64,000 nt of DNA from JBMNMU01 sp050953505 (GTDB lineage Bacteria; Bacillota; Clostridia; Peptostreptococcales; Anaerovoracaceae): the NCBI GenBank assembly GCA_050953505.1, contig JBMNMU010000001.1:806001-870000 (forward strand), given 5' to 3'. The notes beneath the pieces were generated by a model. It was given only the letters and a program-made list of their open reading frames with translations, did no database searches and was not told where the DNA came from. This document shows, piece after piece, positions 43,662 through 53,094 of this stretch. Within the stretch, counting starts at the first letter, position 1. Each line of letters starts with the position of its first letter. Position numbers and translations under genes: made by a program.

Positions 43662-43907
43662 ATGAATCGACGTACCAATTTAAACAGAATAAACCCTGGC
43701 CAACGAGCAATTGTCAGGACCTTAGAGAATGAAGGAAGTATGCGTCGTAGGCTTTTAGATATTGGACTTGTGGAAGATACAGAAATTGAATGTCTAGGTA
43801 GAAGTCCCGGTGGGGATCCATCCGCTTTCCTAATCAGGGGTGCGGTTATTGCAATTCGTTCTGAGGATTGTGCCAAGATATTTGTTGATACTAGGAGGGA
43901 TTGCTAA
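43662..43907 (+). CDS. feoA: Ferrous iron transport protein A
   Basis: The 81-residue SH3-like protein has the FeoA pattern: GQRAIVRTLE, MRRRLLDIGLVEDTEIE, SPGGDPSAFLIRGAVIAIRSEDC. It is a small cytoplasmic partner needed for FeoB transport. ATG 43662 follows GAGGAG, and its TAA is followed at once by the feoB ATG. Confidence 0.95.
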   Translation: MNRRTNLNRINPGQRAIVRTLENEGSMRRRLLDIGLVEDTEIECLGRSPGGDPSAFLIRGAVIAIRSEDCAKIFVDTRRDC

Positions 43908-46103
43908 ATGGGCCTAACAAAAAGCTCTGTAGGAATAAATGCGGTAGACTCTGGACTGGTCATCCAAAAGCAATCTCATTCTGATAAAGTGGTCGCCTTA
44001 GCAGGAAATCCAAATGTGGGGAAGAGTACTGTATTTAATAACCTGACTGGGCTTAATCAACATACTGGAAATTGGCCCGGTAAAACTGTGACCAACGCAC
44101 AAGGATACTGCAGAACGAAAAGAAACGGTTATGTAATGGTGGACATTCCAGGCACCTATTCCTTGATGGCTCACTCTGCTGAGGAAGAAGTAGCGCGAAA
44201 CTTTATTTGCTTCGGTAACCCAGACGCTGTGGTAGTTATTTGCGATGCCACCTGTTTAGAACGAAATCTTAACCTGGTCCTACAGACCTTAGAAATCACA
44301 AAAAATATTATCGTATGTGTGAATATGATGGATGAAGCTAAGAGGAAAGGCATTCACATTGATTTACCCCTAATCTCTCAACGATTAGGGGTGCCGGTTA
44401 TCGGTGTGATTGCAAGAAAAAAAAGAAAGCTAGATAGACTAATGAACATATTAGATGAATTGCTGGATGAGGGGGATGCTGTTTCATCACAATCCGTTGT
44501 AGCTTCTCATCCTCCAATTTACTGTGACCCGATACAGGTGAGATACCCAGAAGATATAGAAGCTGCTATTACTGAAATCCAAACCATTATTGATAAAAAG
44601 GTAAATGGTAAAATCAATACCAGATGGTTGAGCATAAAGCTACTAGATCAAGATGAATCCTTAATTAGAGAAATAGAAGCCTATCTGGGGGACGACTTTC
44701 TTGCAGATGAAGAAACTTCATCAGTCATTGAAAGAGTACAAGATCAGCTTAAGGAAAAGGGTATTGAAGGAGAAAAAATAAAGGATATGATTGTATCCTC
44801 TTCAGTAAAGAAGGCTGAAGAGATTTGCCATGGGGCAATTCAATATGAAAATAAAGAATATGCAGCCGTAGATCGCAAGCTTGACCAAATACTAACCAGC
44901 AGGCTGACGGGATATCCTGTGATGATAGGACTCCTTGCTCTTGTATTTTGGATTACAATTACTGGAGCAAATTACCCATCCCAAATGCTGGCTACTATTC
45001 TTTTTTGGGTACAGGGTAGATTGACAGATTTGTTTATGATTCTTCATGCACCAGAATGGCTGCATGGGATTCTTGTCCTAGGGGTCTATAAAGTTTTAGC
45101 TTGGGTTGTTTCAGTTATGCTGCCACCCATGGCCATCTTTTTCCCTCTATTTACATTACTAGAGGATGCGGGATATTTGCCCAGAATAGCTTATAACCTA
45201 GATAAGTCCTTTAAGAAATGCTGCGCATGTGGCAAACAGGCGCTTACCATGTGCATGGGATTTGGGTGTAATGCGGCCGGCATCATTGGTTGCAGGATTA
45301 TTGATTCGCCTCGGGAAAGGTTGCTTGCTATACTCACTAACAACTTCGTTCCCTGTAACGGGCGTTTTCCAACGTTAATAGCCATCATTTCCATGTTTTT
45401 CATAGGAGCGACAGGCGGTGCAGTCTCTTCCATTCTATCGGCCATACTTCTTACATCGGTTATTTTACTTGGTGTAGCCGTTACCTTCGCTGTTACTAAA
45501 TTTTTGTCTAAAACCATATTAAAGGGTGTCCCATCATCATTTACCCTTGAGCTTCCACCTTATCGCAGACCGCAGATTGGTCAGGTCCTCCTCCGATCAA
45601 TTTTTGATAGGACCTTATTTGTGTTGGGGAGAGCCGTAGTGGTAGCAGCTCCTGCAGGTCTAGTGATTTGGACAATGGCCAATGTAATGGTGGGAGAGGC
45701 AAGTGTTCTAAGTCATTGCTCATCATTTTTGGATCCTTTTGCCCAGCTTATGGGGCTAGATGGAGTCATTCTAATAGCCTTTATCTTGGGGTTTCCAGCC
45801 AATGAAATTGTCATTCCCATTATCATTATGGCTTATATGGCTCAAGGAAGTTTACTTGAACTAGACAGCTTATCTCAGATGAGAGCTCTTTTTGTAGAAA
45901 ATAGATGGACTTGGGTTACTGCAATGAGTACGATGCTGTTTTCTTTGTTCCATTGGCCTTGTTCTACCACCCTTCTCACCATTAGAAAAGAAACGGGTAG
46001 CTGGAAATGGACTGGGCTTGCTGCCCTCATTCCTACAGCGGTGGGAATTGTCTTTTGCATAGTATTTACCCAACTTGCACGCCTTGTTCAGCTCATAATA
46101 TAG
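43908..46103 (+). CDS. feoB: Ferrous iron transporter FeoB
   Basis: The 731-residue protein has an N-terminal G domain: Walker A GNPNVGKST near residue 34, G3 DIPGTYS, G4 VNMMDE. A helical GDI-type domain follows, then the membrane core. In the core GFGCNAAGIIG and CSAR-equivalent NNFVPCNGRFP are present, as in FeoB. It imports Fe(II) across the cytoplasmic membrane under anaerobic conditions. It directly abuts feoA and is convergent with the PucR-type gene 31 bases away. The second, G-domain-less FeoB-like protein at 13479 is separate. Confidence 0.96.
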   Translation: MGLTKSSVGINAVDSGLVIQKQSHSDKVVALAGNPNVGKSTVFNNLTGLNQHTGNWPGKTVTNAQGYCRTKRNGYVMVDIPGTYSLMAHSAEEEVARNFICFGNPDAVVVICDATCLERNLNLVLQTLEITKNIIVCVNMMDEAKRKGIHIDLPLISQRLGVPVIGVIARKKRKLDRLMNILDELLDEGDAVSSQSVVASHPPIYCDPIQVRYPEDIEAAITEIQTIIDKKVNGKINTRWLSIKLLDQDESLIREIEAYLGDDFLADEETSSVIERVQDQLKEKGIEGEKIKDMIVSSSVKKAEEICHGAIQYENKEYAAVDRKLDQILTSRLTGYPVMIGLLALVFWITITGANYPSQMLATILFWVQGRLTDLFMILHAPEWLHGILVLGVYKVLAWVVSVMLPPMAIFFPLFTLLEDAGYLPRIAYNLDKSFKKCCACGKQALTMCMGFGCNAAGIIGCRIIDSPRERLLAILTNNFVPCNGRFPTLIAIISMFFIGATGGAVSSILSAILLTSVILLGVAVTFAVTKFLSKTILKGVPSSFTLELPPYRRPQIGQVLLRSIFDRTLFVLGRAVVVAAPAGLVIWTMANVMVGEASVLSHCSSFLDPFAQLMGLDGVILIAFILGFPANEIVIPIIIMAYMAQGSLLELDSLSQMRALFVENRWTWVTAMSTMLFSLFHWPCSTTLLTIRKETGSWKWTGLAALIPTAVGIVFCIVFTQLARLVQLII

Positions 46104-46134
46104 AGAAAACGCCCTGTGAATGCTGAAATCCCTA

Positions 46135-47679
46135 TCAATCCTTTGTCTTCAAATCATATATGAGAAAGGAAATTAGAAGATGTTCTTTTACAACATCCTG
46201 GTTCAAATCAAGCCCTGTGATGGAAGCAATTTGGTTCATACGATAATATAGGGAGTTCCTATGTATATACATGGCTTCTGCAGCAGTTGCTGTATCCCCG
46301 TGATGCAGCAAAAATACTCTGAGTGTAGGAAGCAAAGCACTGCCTTTTTCTTTATCATATTCAGCTAACATATCGATAGCAGGATGACATATGGTCGTCA
46401 GATACTCAGCATCACTAAAATGATTTATTAAATCATAACCGATGATCTCGTCATATCGACAATGTCGCTTATTTGGATCTACCAGTCTGCCAAATCGAAG
46501 GGCGGCCAAGGCCTGACTATAATAATGGGAGATCTTTAGAATATCATAAAAGGGCAGGGAGATTCCTACTTTTACCTGGGAAAAGAAAAGAAATTCACGG
46601 CTAGCGGTAACAACCTTTTCCGTAGCTGTTAAGTCTTCATTTTCTTTAACGATTAAAATAATTTTATTGACATTTAGTAGGCTAATGGAATCTTGAAAAA
46701 TTGCAGCAAAATGCTCTGACATCCTTTGCAGGATGAAATAGTCGCTTTCTTTAGCCTCATCTAGGGTAAAAATAGCAATCGTATAAGTAGAATTTTCATG
46801 AAAACCTGCTCTTTTCAAAGTTGAAATAATTAAATCGGTGTCAGATACATTTCCGTTAAGAACCTCTAAAACCAAATCGTTATCAAGACTCTTGTTTATT
46901 AAAGTATTGATACGAGGCTCTCTTACAAGGAATAAGGACAGTAGTCTGGAAAAATGATTACTAAGATCCACAAGCCCCTTTGTCAAAGGCGTTTCCAAGC
47001 CGATTACCTCCAAATAGCCAAGTATCTGATCCTCGTAACTGATGGTTGAAGTAATATTTGGGTGGGCAAGAAAATCATAAAGATATATTTTCGCCTGATG
47101 AGGGTTTGAGGTGATGCTTCTAAAAATAGGGCTTTCCAGCATTTTAGAAATATATTCAGGTGAATGGAAGCCATGCTCATAAATATGGCTGGTTTCAGAA
47201 TCTTCAAAGCGTGAAAGGTCCACACCGATAGACATGGAAAGGATACGGAAGCTGGTGTCATCTACCATTAAAGGGTTGCCAAAGATATCGCGGCTCATGT
47301 CAAGGAGCTCCTGGAGGGTGCAGTTAGATAGCATAGCATTTCGTAGATTGTCATCCCAGGTGGTATAGTAGCTGATGCAGTCCTGGACAAGATCGAATAT
47401 TTTCATTTTGTTTGTATAAGAAATAGTCAGAAGATCCTTTTCCTTTTCAATATAGCAGGTATTCTCTTTGTAAATATCTGTGCTCATTTCTTTAATAAAA
47501 ATACAATTAGAAGTATTTTTATTATCTTCCTGAAGAAAACGGACACTATCAAATCGGGCTTGGTCTAACACAGAGCCATACACTGCTTCAGAACCAGGTC
47601 CGGATTCTGAGCCGAGATTAATAACCTCTAGCCCAGATTTTTTTAGATAATCTTCCAATATAGCAACAGAAATTAACAT
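46135..47679 (-). CDS. PucR-type transcriptional regulator
   Basis: The 514-residue protein ends with the PucR helix-turn-helix (TAAEAMYIHRNSLYYRMNQI). A central GGDEF-like/CdaR domain (about 270-420) is preceded by a sensor-like N-terminal half. Proteins of this family activate catabolic or redox genes on binding a small molecule. The gene is divergent from the molybdoenzyme operon at 48024, and the spacing and orientation point to that operon as its target. ATG 47679 follows GAAAGGATAGGA. The ligand is not known. Confidence 0.88.
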   Translation of the reverse strand: MLISVAILEDYLKKSGLEVINLGSESGPGSEAVYGSVLDQARFDSVRFLQEDNKNTSNCIFIKEMSTDIYKENTCYIEKEKDLLTISYTNKMKIFDLVQDCISYYTTWDDNLRNAMLSNCTLQELLDMSRDIFGNPLMVDDTSFRILSMSIGVDLSRFEDSETSHIYEHGFHSPEYISKMLESPIFRSITSNPHQAKIYLYDFLAHPNITSTISYEDQILGYLEVIGLETPLTKGLVDLSNHFSRLLSLFLVREPRINTLINKSLDNDLVLEVLNGNVSDTDLIISTLKRAGFHENSTYTIAIFTLDEAKESDYFILQRMSEHFAAIFQDSISLLNVNKIILIVKENEDLTATEKVVTASREFLFFSQVKVGISLPFYDILKISHYYSQALAALRFGRLVDPNKRHCRYDEIIGYDLINHFSDAEYLTTICHPAIDMLAEYDKEKGSALLPTLRVFLLHHGDTATAAEAMYIHRNSLYYRMNQIASITGLDLNQDVVKEHLLISFLIYDLKTKD

Positions 47680-47707
47680 AGTAATATCCTATCCTTTCAA
47701 TATGCAG

Positions 47708-47790
47708 GGTGTCTGACACTTTTATGGCAATTTACCCCATGGTGTCATATAACTCATGGTGCCTGATACCAAAAAATTTGGAAAAGGTGA
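47708..47790. repeat. Cluster of GGTGTC/GACACC-type inverted motifs
   Basis: GGTGTCTGACAC at 47708-47719, GGTGTCAT near 47741, GGTGCCTGATACC near 47758 and GGTGACAGGCATC near 47787 are variants of one palindromic motif also present at 21319 and 21416. This looks like a REP-type intergenic element. Confidence 0.5.
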
Positions 47791-47806
47791 CAGGCATCGA
47801 AGTTAG

Positions 47807-47828
47807 GCATTGTGAAATTTCACAATGC
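47807..47828. promoter_or_regulatory. Perfect 22-bp palindrome with TGTGA/TCACA half-sites
   Basis: GCATTGTGAAA and its exact reverse complement meet at 47817/47818. It resembles a CRP/FNR-type site, though with a four-base rather than six-base spacer. Its centre is about 73 bases upstream of the transcription start expected from the promoter at 47857. A half-site (ACATTGTGAAAT) recurs at 47960. Confidence 0.65.
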
Positions 47829-47856
47829 GCTTCTTTTTTATCTGTAACAGTCCCTA

Positions 47857-47885
47857 TTGACATTAAATTGACTAAAATGTAATAA
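47857..47885 (+). promoter_or_regulatory. Candidate sigma-A promoter of the molybdoenzyme operon
   Basis: TTGACA at 47857-47862 matches the -35 consensus exactly, and TAATAA at 47880-47885 is 17 bases on. The leader to the start codon is about 130 bases. Recognised by eye. Confidence 0.6.
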
Positions 47886-48023
47886 TTAATTACAATACTA
47901 ATACTTTTAGGAATCAAATGCAATGGAATAAATTAGGAAGATTAAGACATTTCGTTAGTAACATTGTGAAATAATCTAAAGGTAAACTTAGTTCAAATTT
48001 ACTAATTAAGGAGGTAAATATCA

Positions 48024-50732
48024 ATGCATTATGATAAGAAGACTCTAGATGACTTCCTCAATGATACAGATATATCAGGGTTATCATCAATGGCGGAAGA
48101 ATCTGGTGGGCTTATAAAAAGCGAAACCAGCCAAAAAGAGGAACCATCAGAGGAAAAGATCATAAAAACCGCCTGCAGAGCTTGTATTGCAAATTGCGGT
48201 GTCATTGCCACAGTTAAAAATGGAAGAGTTATCAAGGTGAAGGGAAACCCAGAGGATCCTATGAGTAAGGGTTCCATGTGTGCAAAAGGACTTTCCGGTG
48301 TCCAAGCCCTTTATCATCCAAGCCGTAATAAATATCCTTTAAAACGAGTAGGCAAGAGGGGCGAAAACAAATGGAAACGTATTTCATGGGATGAGGCTTT
48401 AGAAACCATTGCAGAAAAGCTTATGGAAACCAAAGAAAAATATGGTGCCGAAGCAGTGTTTGCATCTACCGGAGGCGGGGGGAACCCTGAAATCTGGAGT
48501 ATTGCACGTTTTTGCAATATCTTCGGTACGCCTAACTGGTTTGAACCAGGATGTGCTCAATGCTACCTACCCCGTGTACTTGCGTATACCATGATGTATG
48601 GTGGCGTTGACCCAAGCATTGCGGACTCCAACGCATTAGAATTATACTTCCCAGATGATACTCCAATAAAGAGCTTAGTATTATGGGGTACAGCACCTTC
48701 TTTTTCATGCCCAGCAAGTGGCGGGGGAGCTGTAGTGGATCTTCGAGCCAAAGGAGTAAAGACCGTAGTCATAGATCCAAGGTTGACACCAGATGCGGCC
48801 AAGGCAGATGTTTGGCTTCCTATCAGACCGGGCACTGACGTAGCTCTTATGTTTGGATGGATTCGATATATCCTTGAAAACAAGCTTTATGATGAAGATT
48901 TCGTTATGAAGTGGACAAACTTACCTTACTTAGTAGATGTTAAGACAAATATGTTGCTTAGAGCAGAAGAAAGCAACAATCCTGATATTCCAGATACCTT
49001 CATGGTTTGGGATACAAAAACCAACTCTGCACAACCACTTGAATATCCATGGAATGATGAATTGCTTCCAGCTCTTGAAGGAAGCTTTATGGTTGATGGT
49101 GTTGAATGTAAAACTGGTTATCAGCTGCTAAAAGAGCGTGTAGAAGAATTCACACTTGAAAAGACAGCAGAGATTTGCTGGCTTGATGCAGACAAAATCG
49201 AAGAAGCTATAAAAATATATGCAGAAAATACTCCGTCTGGATTGGCGATAGGTGTTGCTACAGACCAAACTCCTAACTCTGTACAGGCAGCTATGGCTTC
49301 TGCTACCCTTGATTTGCTCATGGGTAATGTTGAAAAGCCAGGAACCTTGCTACAACGCTTCAGAACAAGTGGAACCTTTGATATGCCAAACTATCCTGTA
49401 CCTATTGCAGCGGATATGCTTCCTCCAGAGCAGCTAAAGAAGCGTCTTGGCGGAATCGAGCACAAAGGCCTTCACATTTGGTATGCAGGTCATCCTACAA
49501 GTATCATTGATGCTATCCTAACAGGCGAGCCTTACAAGCCAAGAGTATGGCTGGATCGTTCTGGTAACAAGTTTGGTGTGGTTGCAGATAGCCATAAGCT
49601 TGCTAGAGCAGTGGAAGAGCTAGACTTTATCGTGCATATGTTTATGTATCCAACCTCTATGTCTGCTTATGCGGATATTCTCCTTCCAACAAAGGAATGG
49701 CTAGAAACAGATATGATGGTGGAAACCTGTAATACATTAGTTGCTAGACAGGCTACTACTCATTTATGGGAAACCATGGATGAAACAGTAATCTGGTCAA
49801 GGCTTGCGCGCAAATGCGGAGAATTAGGTCACGAACAATGTAAAAAAGCCTTCGACCCAGAGTATATGGGTAAGAACCTTCCGTACTGGGATTCTGTGGG
49901 AGAACTTTTTGATACCTTCTTAAGCAGAATTGATTTAACATGGGATAAACTAAAGGAAATTTCTCCTTACGAATATATGCCAAAGGAAGAGTGGAGATCC
50001 TACTACGTCTATAAAGAGCTGGACGACAAAACAGGAAAGCCAGCAGGCTTTAATACACCTTCCAAAAAATGTGAGGTTTACTTAGAGAGTATGATCACCC
50101 TAGGAAGAACAGGTCAGCCTTTTAGTAATTGCGAGCTACCACCAGCCTCAAAGGATTACGATCCGCTACCATATTACTTGGAGCCTTCTGAAAGTCCTTT
50201 AGATGAAGAAATGGCAAGCCAATTCCCGCTAACTATGACAGGGGGCAGATTACCTTTAAACCATCACAGCACCCTACGAAACATACCATGGCTAAGAGAA
50301 ATGTCACCTGCACCTGAGCTTTGGATTCATCCAAAGGATGCAGAAGCTTATGGCGTATCAGATCAAGACTGGGTTTGGATTGAATCTAAACGTGGAAAGA
50401 TAAGAGCTGTAGCTTATGTTACAGAGGGTATAAAACCTGGAACTGTATTTATGGAACGCTTCTGGAATCCAGAAACCCTGAATACAGAGACCCACGGCTG
50501 GAAAGAAATGAATGTTAACGTCCTTACAAAGGCAGATGGACCTTTTAATGATGTTGTAGGAACGTACACTCTACGAGCTTTCCAAGTAAAAGTTTACAAG
50601 GCAGATGGTCCACCAGAAGGTGTTTGGACTAAGGCAAAAGATTTCAAGGTATGGTTGCCTGAGCCGTCTGCTCCTACAGATGAATTCTTTTACCTATCAT
50701 CTAGCTCTGAGAGCGAAAAGGAGGTAAAGTAA
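48024..50732 (+). CDS. Molybdopterin-dependent oxidoreductase catalytic subunit
   Basis: The 902-residue protein is a DMSO-reductase-superfamily member with an N-terminal [4Fe-4S] motif (C51, C54, C58 and C86). GCAQCYLPR (C177, C180) lies where such enzymes bind molybdenum, and resembles the acetylene-hydratase/transhydroxylase branch. A C-terminal MGD-binding domain follows (TGGRLPLNHHS region, about 740 onward). There is no Tat signal and no membrane segment, so it is cytoplasmic. The catalysed reaction is unknown; candidates include a sulfur-compound reductase, a dehydroxylase or a formate-dehydrogenase-like enzyme. It heads a five-gene operon with tight gaps. Start ATG 48024 follows AAGGAGG. 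Confidence 0.85.
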   Translation: MHYDKKTLDDFLNDTDISGLSSMAEESGGLIKSETSQKEEPSEEKIIKTACRACIANCGVIATVKNGRVIKVKGNPEDPMSKGSMCAKGLSGVQALYHPSRNKYPLKRVGKRGENKWKRISWDEALETIAEKLMETKEKYGAEAVFASTGGGGNPEIWSIARFCNIFGTPNWFEPGCAQCYLPRVLAYTMMYGGVDPSIADSNALELYFPDDTPIKSLVLWGTAPSFSCPASGGGAVVDLRAKGVKTVVIDPRLTPDAAKADVWLPIRPGTDVALMFGWIRYILENKLYDEDFVMKWTNLPYLVDVKTNMLLRAEESNNPDIPDTFMVWDTKTNSAQPLEYPWNDELLPALEGSFMVDGVECKTGYQLLKERVEEFTLEKTAEICWLDADKIEEAIKIYAENTPSGLAIGVATDQTPNSVQAAMASATLDLLMGNVEKPGTLLQRFRTSGTFDMPNYPVPIAADMLPPEQLKKRLGGIEHKGLHIWYAGHPTSIIDAILTGEPYKPRVWLDRSGNKFGVVADSHKLARAVEELDFIVHMFMYPTSMSAYADILLPTKEWLETDMMVETCNTLVARQATTHLWETMDETVIWSRLARKCGELGHEQCKKAFDPEYMGKNLPYWDSVGELFDTFLSRIDLTWDKLKEISPYEYMPKEEWRSYYVYKELDDKTGKPAGFNTPSKKCEVYLESMITLGRTGQPFSNCELPPASKDYDPLPYYLEPSESPLDEEMASQFPLTMTGGRLPLNHHSTLRNIPWLREMSPAPELWIHPKDAEAYGVSDQDWVWIESKRGKIRAVAYVTEGIKPGTVFMERFWNPETLNTETHGWKEMNVNVLTKADGPFNDVVGTYTLRAFQVKVYKADGPPEGVWTKAKDFKVWLPEPSAPTDEFFYLSSSSESEKEVK

Positions 50733-50733
50733 T

Positions 50734-51348
50734 ATGAAACAAAATATTCTAGTAGTAGATTTAGATAGATGCATCGGATGCATGGGATGCCAAGTGGCAT
50801 GTAAATTAGAAAACGGAGTTGCACTTGGAAACAGTAGAATTAAAGTAGCTACCGTAGGCCCTACAGGTACTTACCCTGATTTGGAAATGTATTTTTTGCC
50901 TTCCATGTGCCAACAATGTGAAAAACCACCTTGTGCTGAGGTTTGTCCTACCGGTGCTACATACAAAAGCAATGAAGATGGCGTGATTTATATTGACAGT
51001 GACATTTGTATTGGATGTAAATCCTGTAATGTCGCTTGCCCTTATGATGCTAATAATTTCAACGAAGAAATGAGAGTAATGGATAAATGCGATCAGTGTG
51101 TTCATTTACTAGGAACAGATGAAAAACCTGCATGTGTAAGAAACTGTTCTGGTAGAGCCATGTTTTACGGTGATATCAATGATCCGGAAAGTGATGTATC
51201 CAAGGTGCTTAAAGAAGCGGGAAGTGAAAATGTATATACCCTTAGAGATTCCGGCAATAAGCCTGCAGTTCGGTATATTTTGAGGTATGCCAAATGGCAA
51301 GATGTACTCCCTCAAGAATGTAATGAAAAAAGGAGGGCACGGATATAA
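50734..51348 (+). CDS. Four-cluster [4Fe-4S] ferredoxin subunit (DmsB-like)
   Basis: The 204-residue protein carries four cysteine groups, CIGCMGCQVAC, CQQCEKPPCAEVC, CIGCKSCNVAC and CDQCVHL, the pattern of the DmsB/NrfC electron-transfer subunit. It should wire the molybdenum subunit to the electron donor or acceptor. It starts one base after the catalytic gene, from ATG with AAAAGGAGG upstream. It has no signal sequence. Confidence 0.92.
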   Translation: MKQNILVVDLDRCIGCMGCQVACKLENGVALGNSRIKVATVGPTGTYPDLEMYFLPSMCQQCEKPPCAEVCPTGATYKSNEDGVIYIDSDICIGCKSCNVACPYDANNFNEEMRVMDKCDQCVHLLGTDEKPACVRNCSGRAMFYGDINDPESDVSKVLKEAGSENVYTLRDSGNKPAVRYILRYAKWQDVLPQECNEKRRARI

Positions 51349-52022
51349 TGGCGACGAATTCACAATTATTGTCACTGATGAACAACAGGGAACAATTTTA
51401 TAGATTCTTGTCACGTATTTATAAAGTGGAAGTGGATCAGGCCCTTTTAGACAATATGAAGAAAATGACTTTCCCCTCCCAAAGTAAGGATGAAGAATTG
51501 AACCAAGGCTATCAGATGCTTTCGGATTATCTTCAAAATTGTGGAGAGGAAGCATTGGAAGATTTAGCTGTTGATTATGCCAAAGTGTTCCTGGGAGCGG
51601 GAGTCTATGAAGTCACCGCAGCGTTTCCCTTTGCATCTGTTTATACTAGTAAAAAGAAGATTGTGATGCAGGAAGCGCGAGATCGAGCCGTAGCCATCTA
51701 TGCGTCAAAGGGATTGGCTGTGGATAATGAATCCATTGACTTCCCGGAAGATCATATCGCTTTGTTATTAGAGTATATGGCTTTTTTATGCAATGAAGCC
51801 ATTAACACTTTAAAGCAAGAGCAAGTTGATACAGAGGCTCTACAATCACAATTTAAGGAGCAGCTGAGTTTTCTTGATGAAAACCTACTGAATTGGATTC
51901 CAGTATTTTGCAAAGACATTGGAAAATATGCTGAAACATTATTTTACAAAGGAATTGGAAAGATCACCCGGGGTTATTTGGAAAGGGATAGATCTTTATT
52001 GGAAAGTTTAATAAAGGAATAG
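51348..52022 (+). CDS. TorD-family molybdoenzyme chaperone
   Basis: The 224-residue helical protein has the family motif FPEDHIALLLEYMAFL, the usual PDH-LEFM sequence. Such chaperones keep the apo-catalytic subunit competent for cofactor insertion; TorD/DmsD also proof-read Tat export, not needed here since the partner lacks a leader. Its ATG shares one base with the previous TAA. Presence in the operon supports the molybdoenzyme assignment. Confidence 0.85.
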   Translation: MATNSQLLSLMNNREQFYRFLSRIYKVEVDQALLDNMKKMTFPSQSKDEELNQGYQMLSDYLQNCGEEALEDLAVDYAKVFLGAGVYEVTAAFPFASVYTSKKKIVMQEARDRAVAIYASKGLAVDNESIDFPEDHIALLLEYMAFLCNEAINTLKQEQVDTEALQSQFKEQLSFLDENLLNWIPVFCKDIGKYAETLFYKGIGKITRGYLERDRSLLESLIKE

Positions 52023-52035
52023 GAGGGGTGAAGCT

Positions 52036-53094
52036 ATGGGTTATTATGTTAGCCAGGAAAGAATGGATCAAATTATCAATGAGCTGAAAAATGAATACAA
52101 AATATACGCTCCCAAACGCCTAAAGAATCGTGGCTGGGATGCGGGCACGGACATGATCCGCTATGGCGAAATCAGTTCTGTATCAGAAATCGTAACGGAC
52201 GAAAAATCCCATTTCTCTCCAAAGGAAATTTTTTATCCTGTGATGCAGACGACACTTTACTTTAAAGACAATAAGTGTATTGAAAGCGATGTTAAGGATG
52301 ACAAGGATATTCTTATTTTTGCACATCCTTGCGATATCAATGGCATCAAGAGATTGGACACCATCTTCTTGAAAAATGGAGACCAAGAAGATAATTACTA
52401 CAAAAGATTACGTGAAAAAGTAAAATTTATCATGATGGAGTGCAAAGAAGGCTTTGACAACTGCTTCTGCGTGTCTATGGATTCCAACAAAACTGATGAT
52501 TATAGCCTGGCTGTCAGATTTGATGAAGAGGGGCTTCTAATTGAGCTAAAAGACAGTAAATTTGATGGTTATTTTTCAGAATTAAAGCAAGCAGATTTTA
52601 CACCAGAATTTCCTGAGAAAAATCAGATTACAGTCAAGCTTCCTAACATACCCGATAAGGACGTAATGAGAAAGGTATATGGTCTGGATGTTTGGCAGAA
52701 ATACAATACAGACTGCATCGGTTGTGGCGGTTGTAATACGGTTTGTATCACTTGTAGCTGCTTTGACACCACTGATATTATCTACGACGAAACAAGTATG
52801 GACGGAGAAAGAAGAAGGGTTTGGGCTTCCTGTATGCTGGAGCAATTCAGCACCATGGCAGGGGGACATAATGTTCGAAAGACTCAGGCAGAGAGGATGA
52901 GATTCAGAACCTTACATAAGGTTTACGATTATAAGAACAGATTTAATGACGGACATATGTGCGTTGGCTGTGGCCGTTGCGATAATCGTTGTCCTAAGGA
53001 TTTATCCTTCTCCGACACAATTAACAAGATGACCGATGAGTTGGAAGGTCTGATGGCAGCAGAAGGAACCAAGGAGGTGGCTGATAATGAATAA
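52036..53094 (+). CDS. AsrA-like iron-sulfur electron-transfer protein
   Basis: The 352-residue protein resembles AsrA, the subunit A of anaerobic sulfite reductase. Two [4Fe-4S] motifs are visible, CIGCGGCNTVCITCSC near residue 231 and CVGCGRCDNRCPKDL near 310, with an N-terminal domain containing FAHPCDINGIKRLD. The protein is soluble. It starts after AGGAGGGG and overlaps the AsrB-like gene by 8 bases. No AsrC gene is present, so it probably feeds the molybdoenzyme rather than sulfite reductase. Confidence 0.86.
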   Translation: MGYYVSQERMDQIINELKNEYKIYAPKRLKNRGWDAGTDMIRYGEISSVSEIVTDEKSHFSPKEIFYPVMQTTLYFKDNKCIESDVKDDKDILIFAHPCDINGIKRLDTIFLKNGDQEDNYYKRLREKVKFIMMECKEGFDNCFCVSMDSNKTDDYSLAVRFDEEGLLIELKDSKFDGYFSELKQADFTPEFPEKNQITVKLPNIPDKDVMRKVYGLDVWQKYNTDCIGCGGCNTVCITCSCFDTTDIIYDETSMDGERRRVWASCMLEQFSTMAGGHNVRKTQAERMRFRTLHKVYDYKNRFNDGHMCVGCGRCDNRCPKDLSFSDTINKMTDELEGLMAAEGTKEVADNE

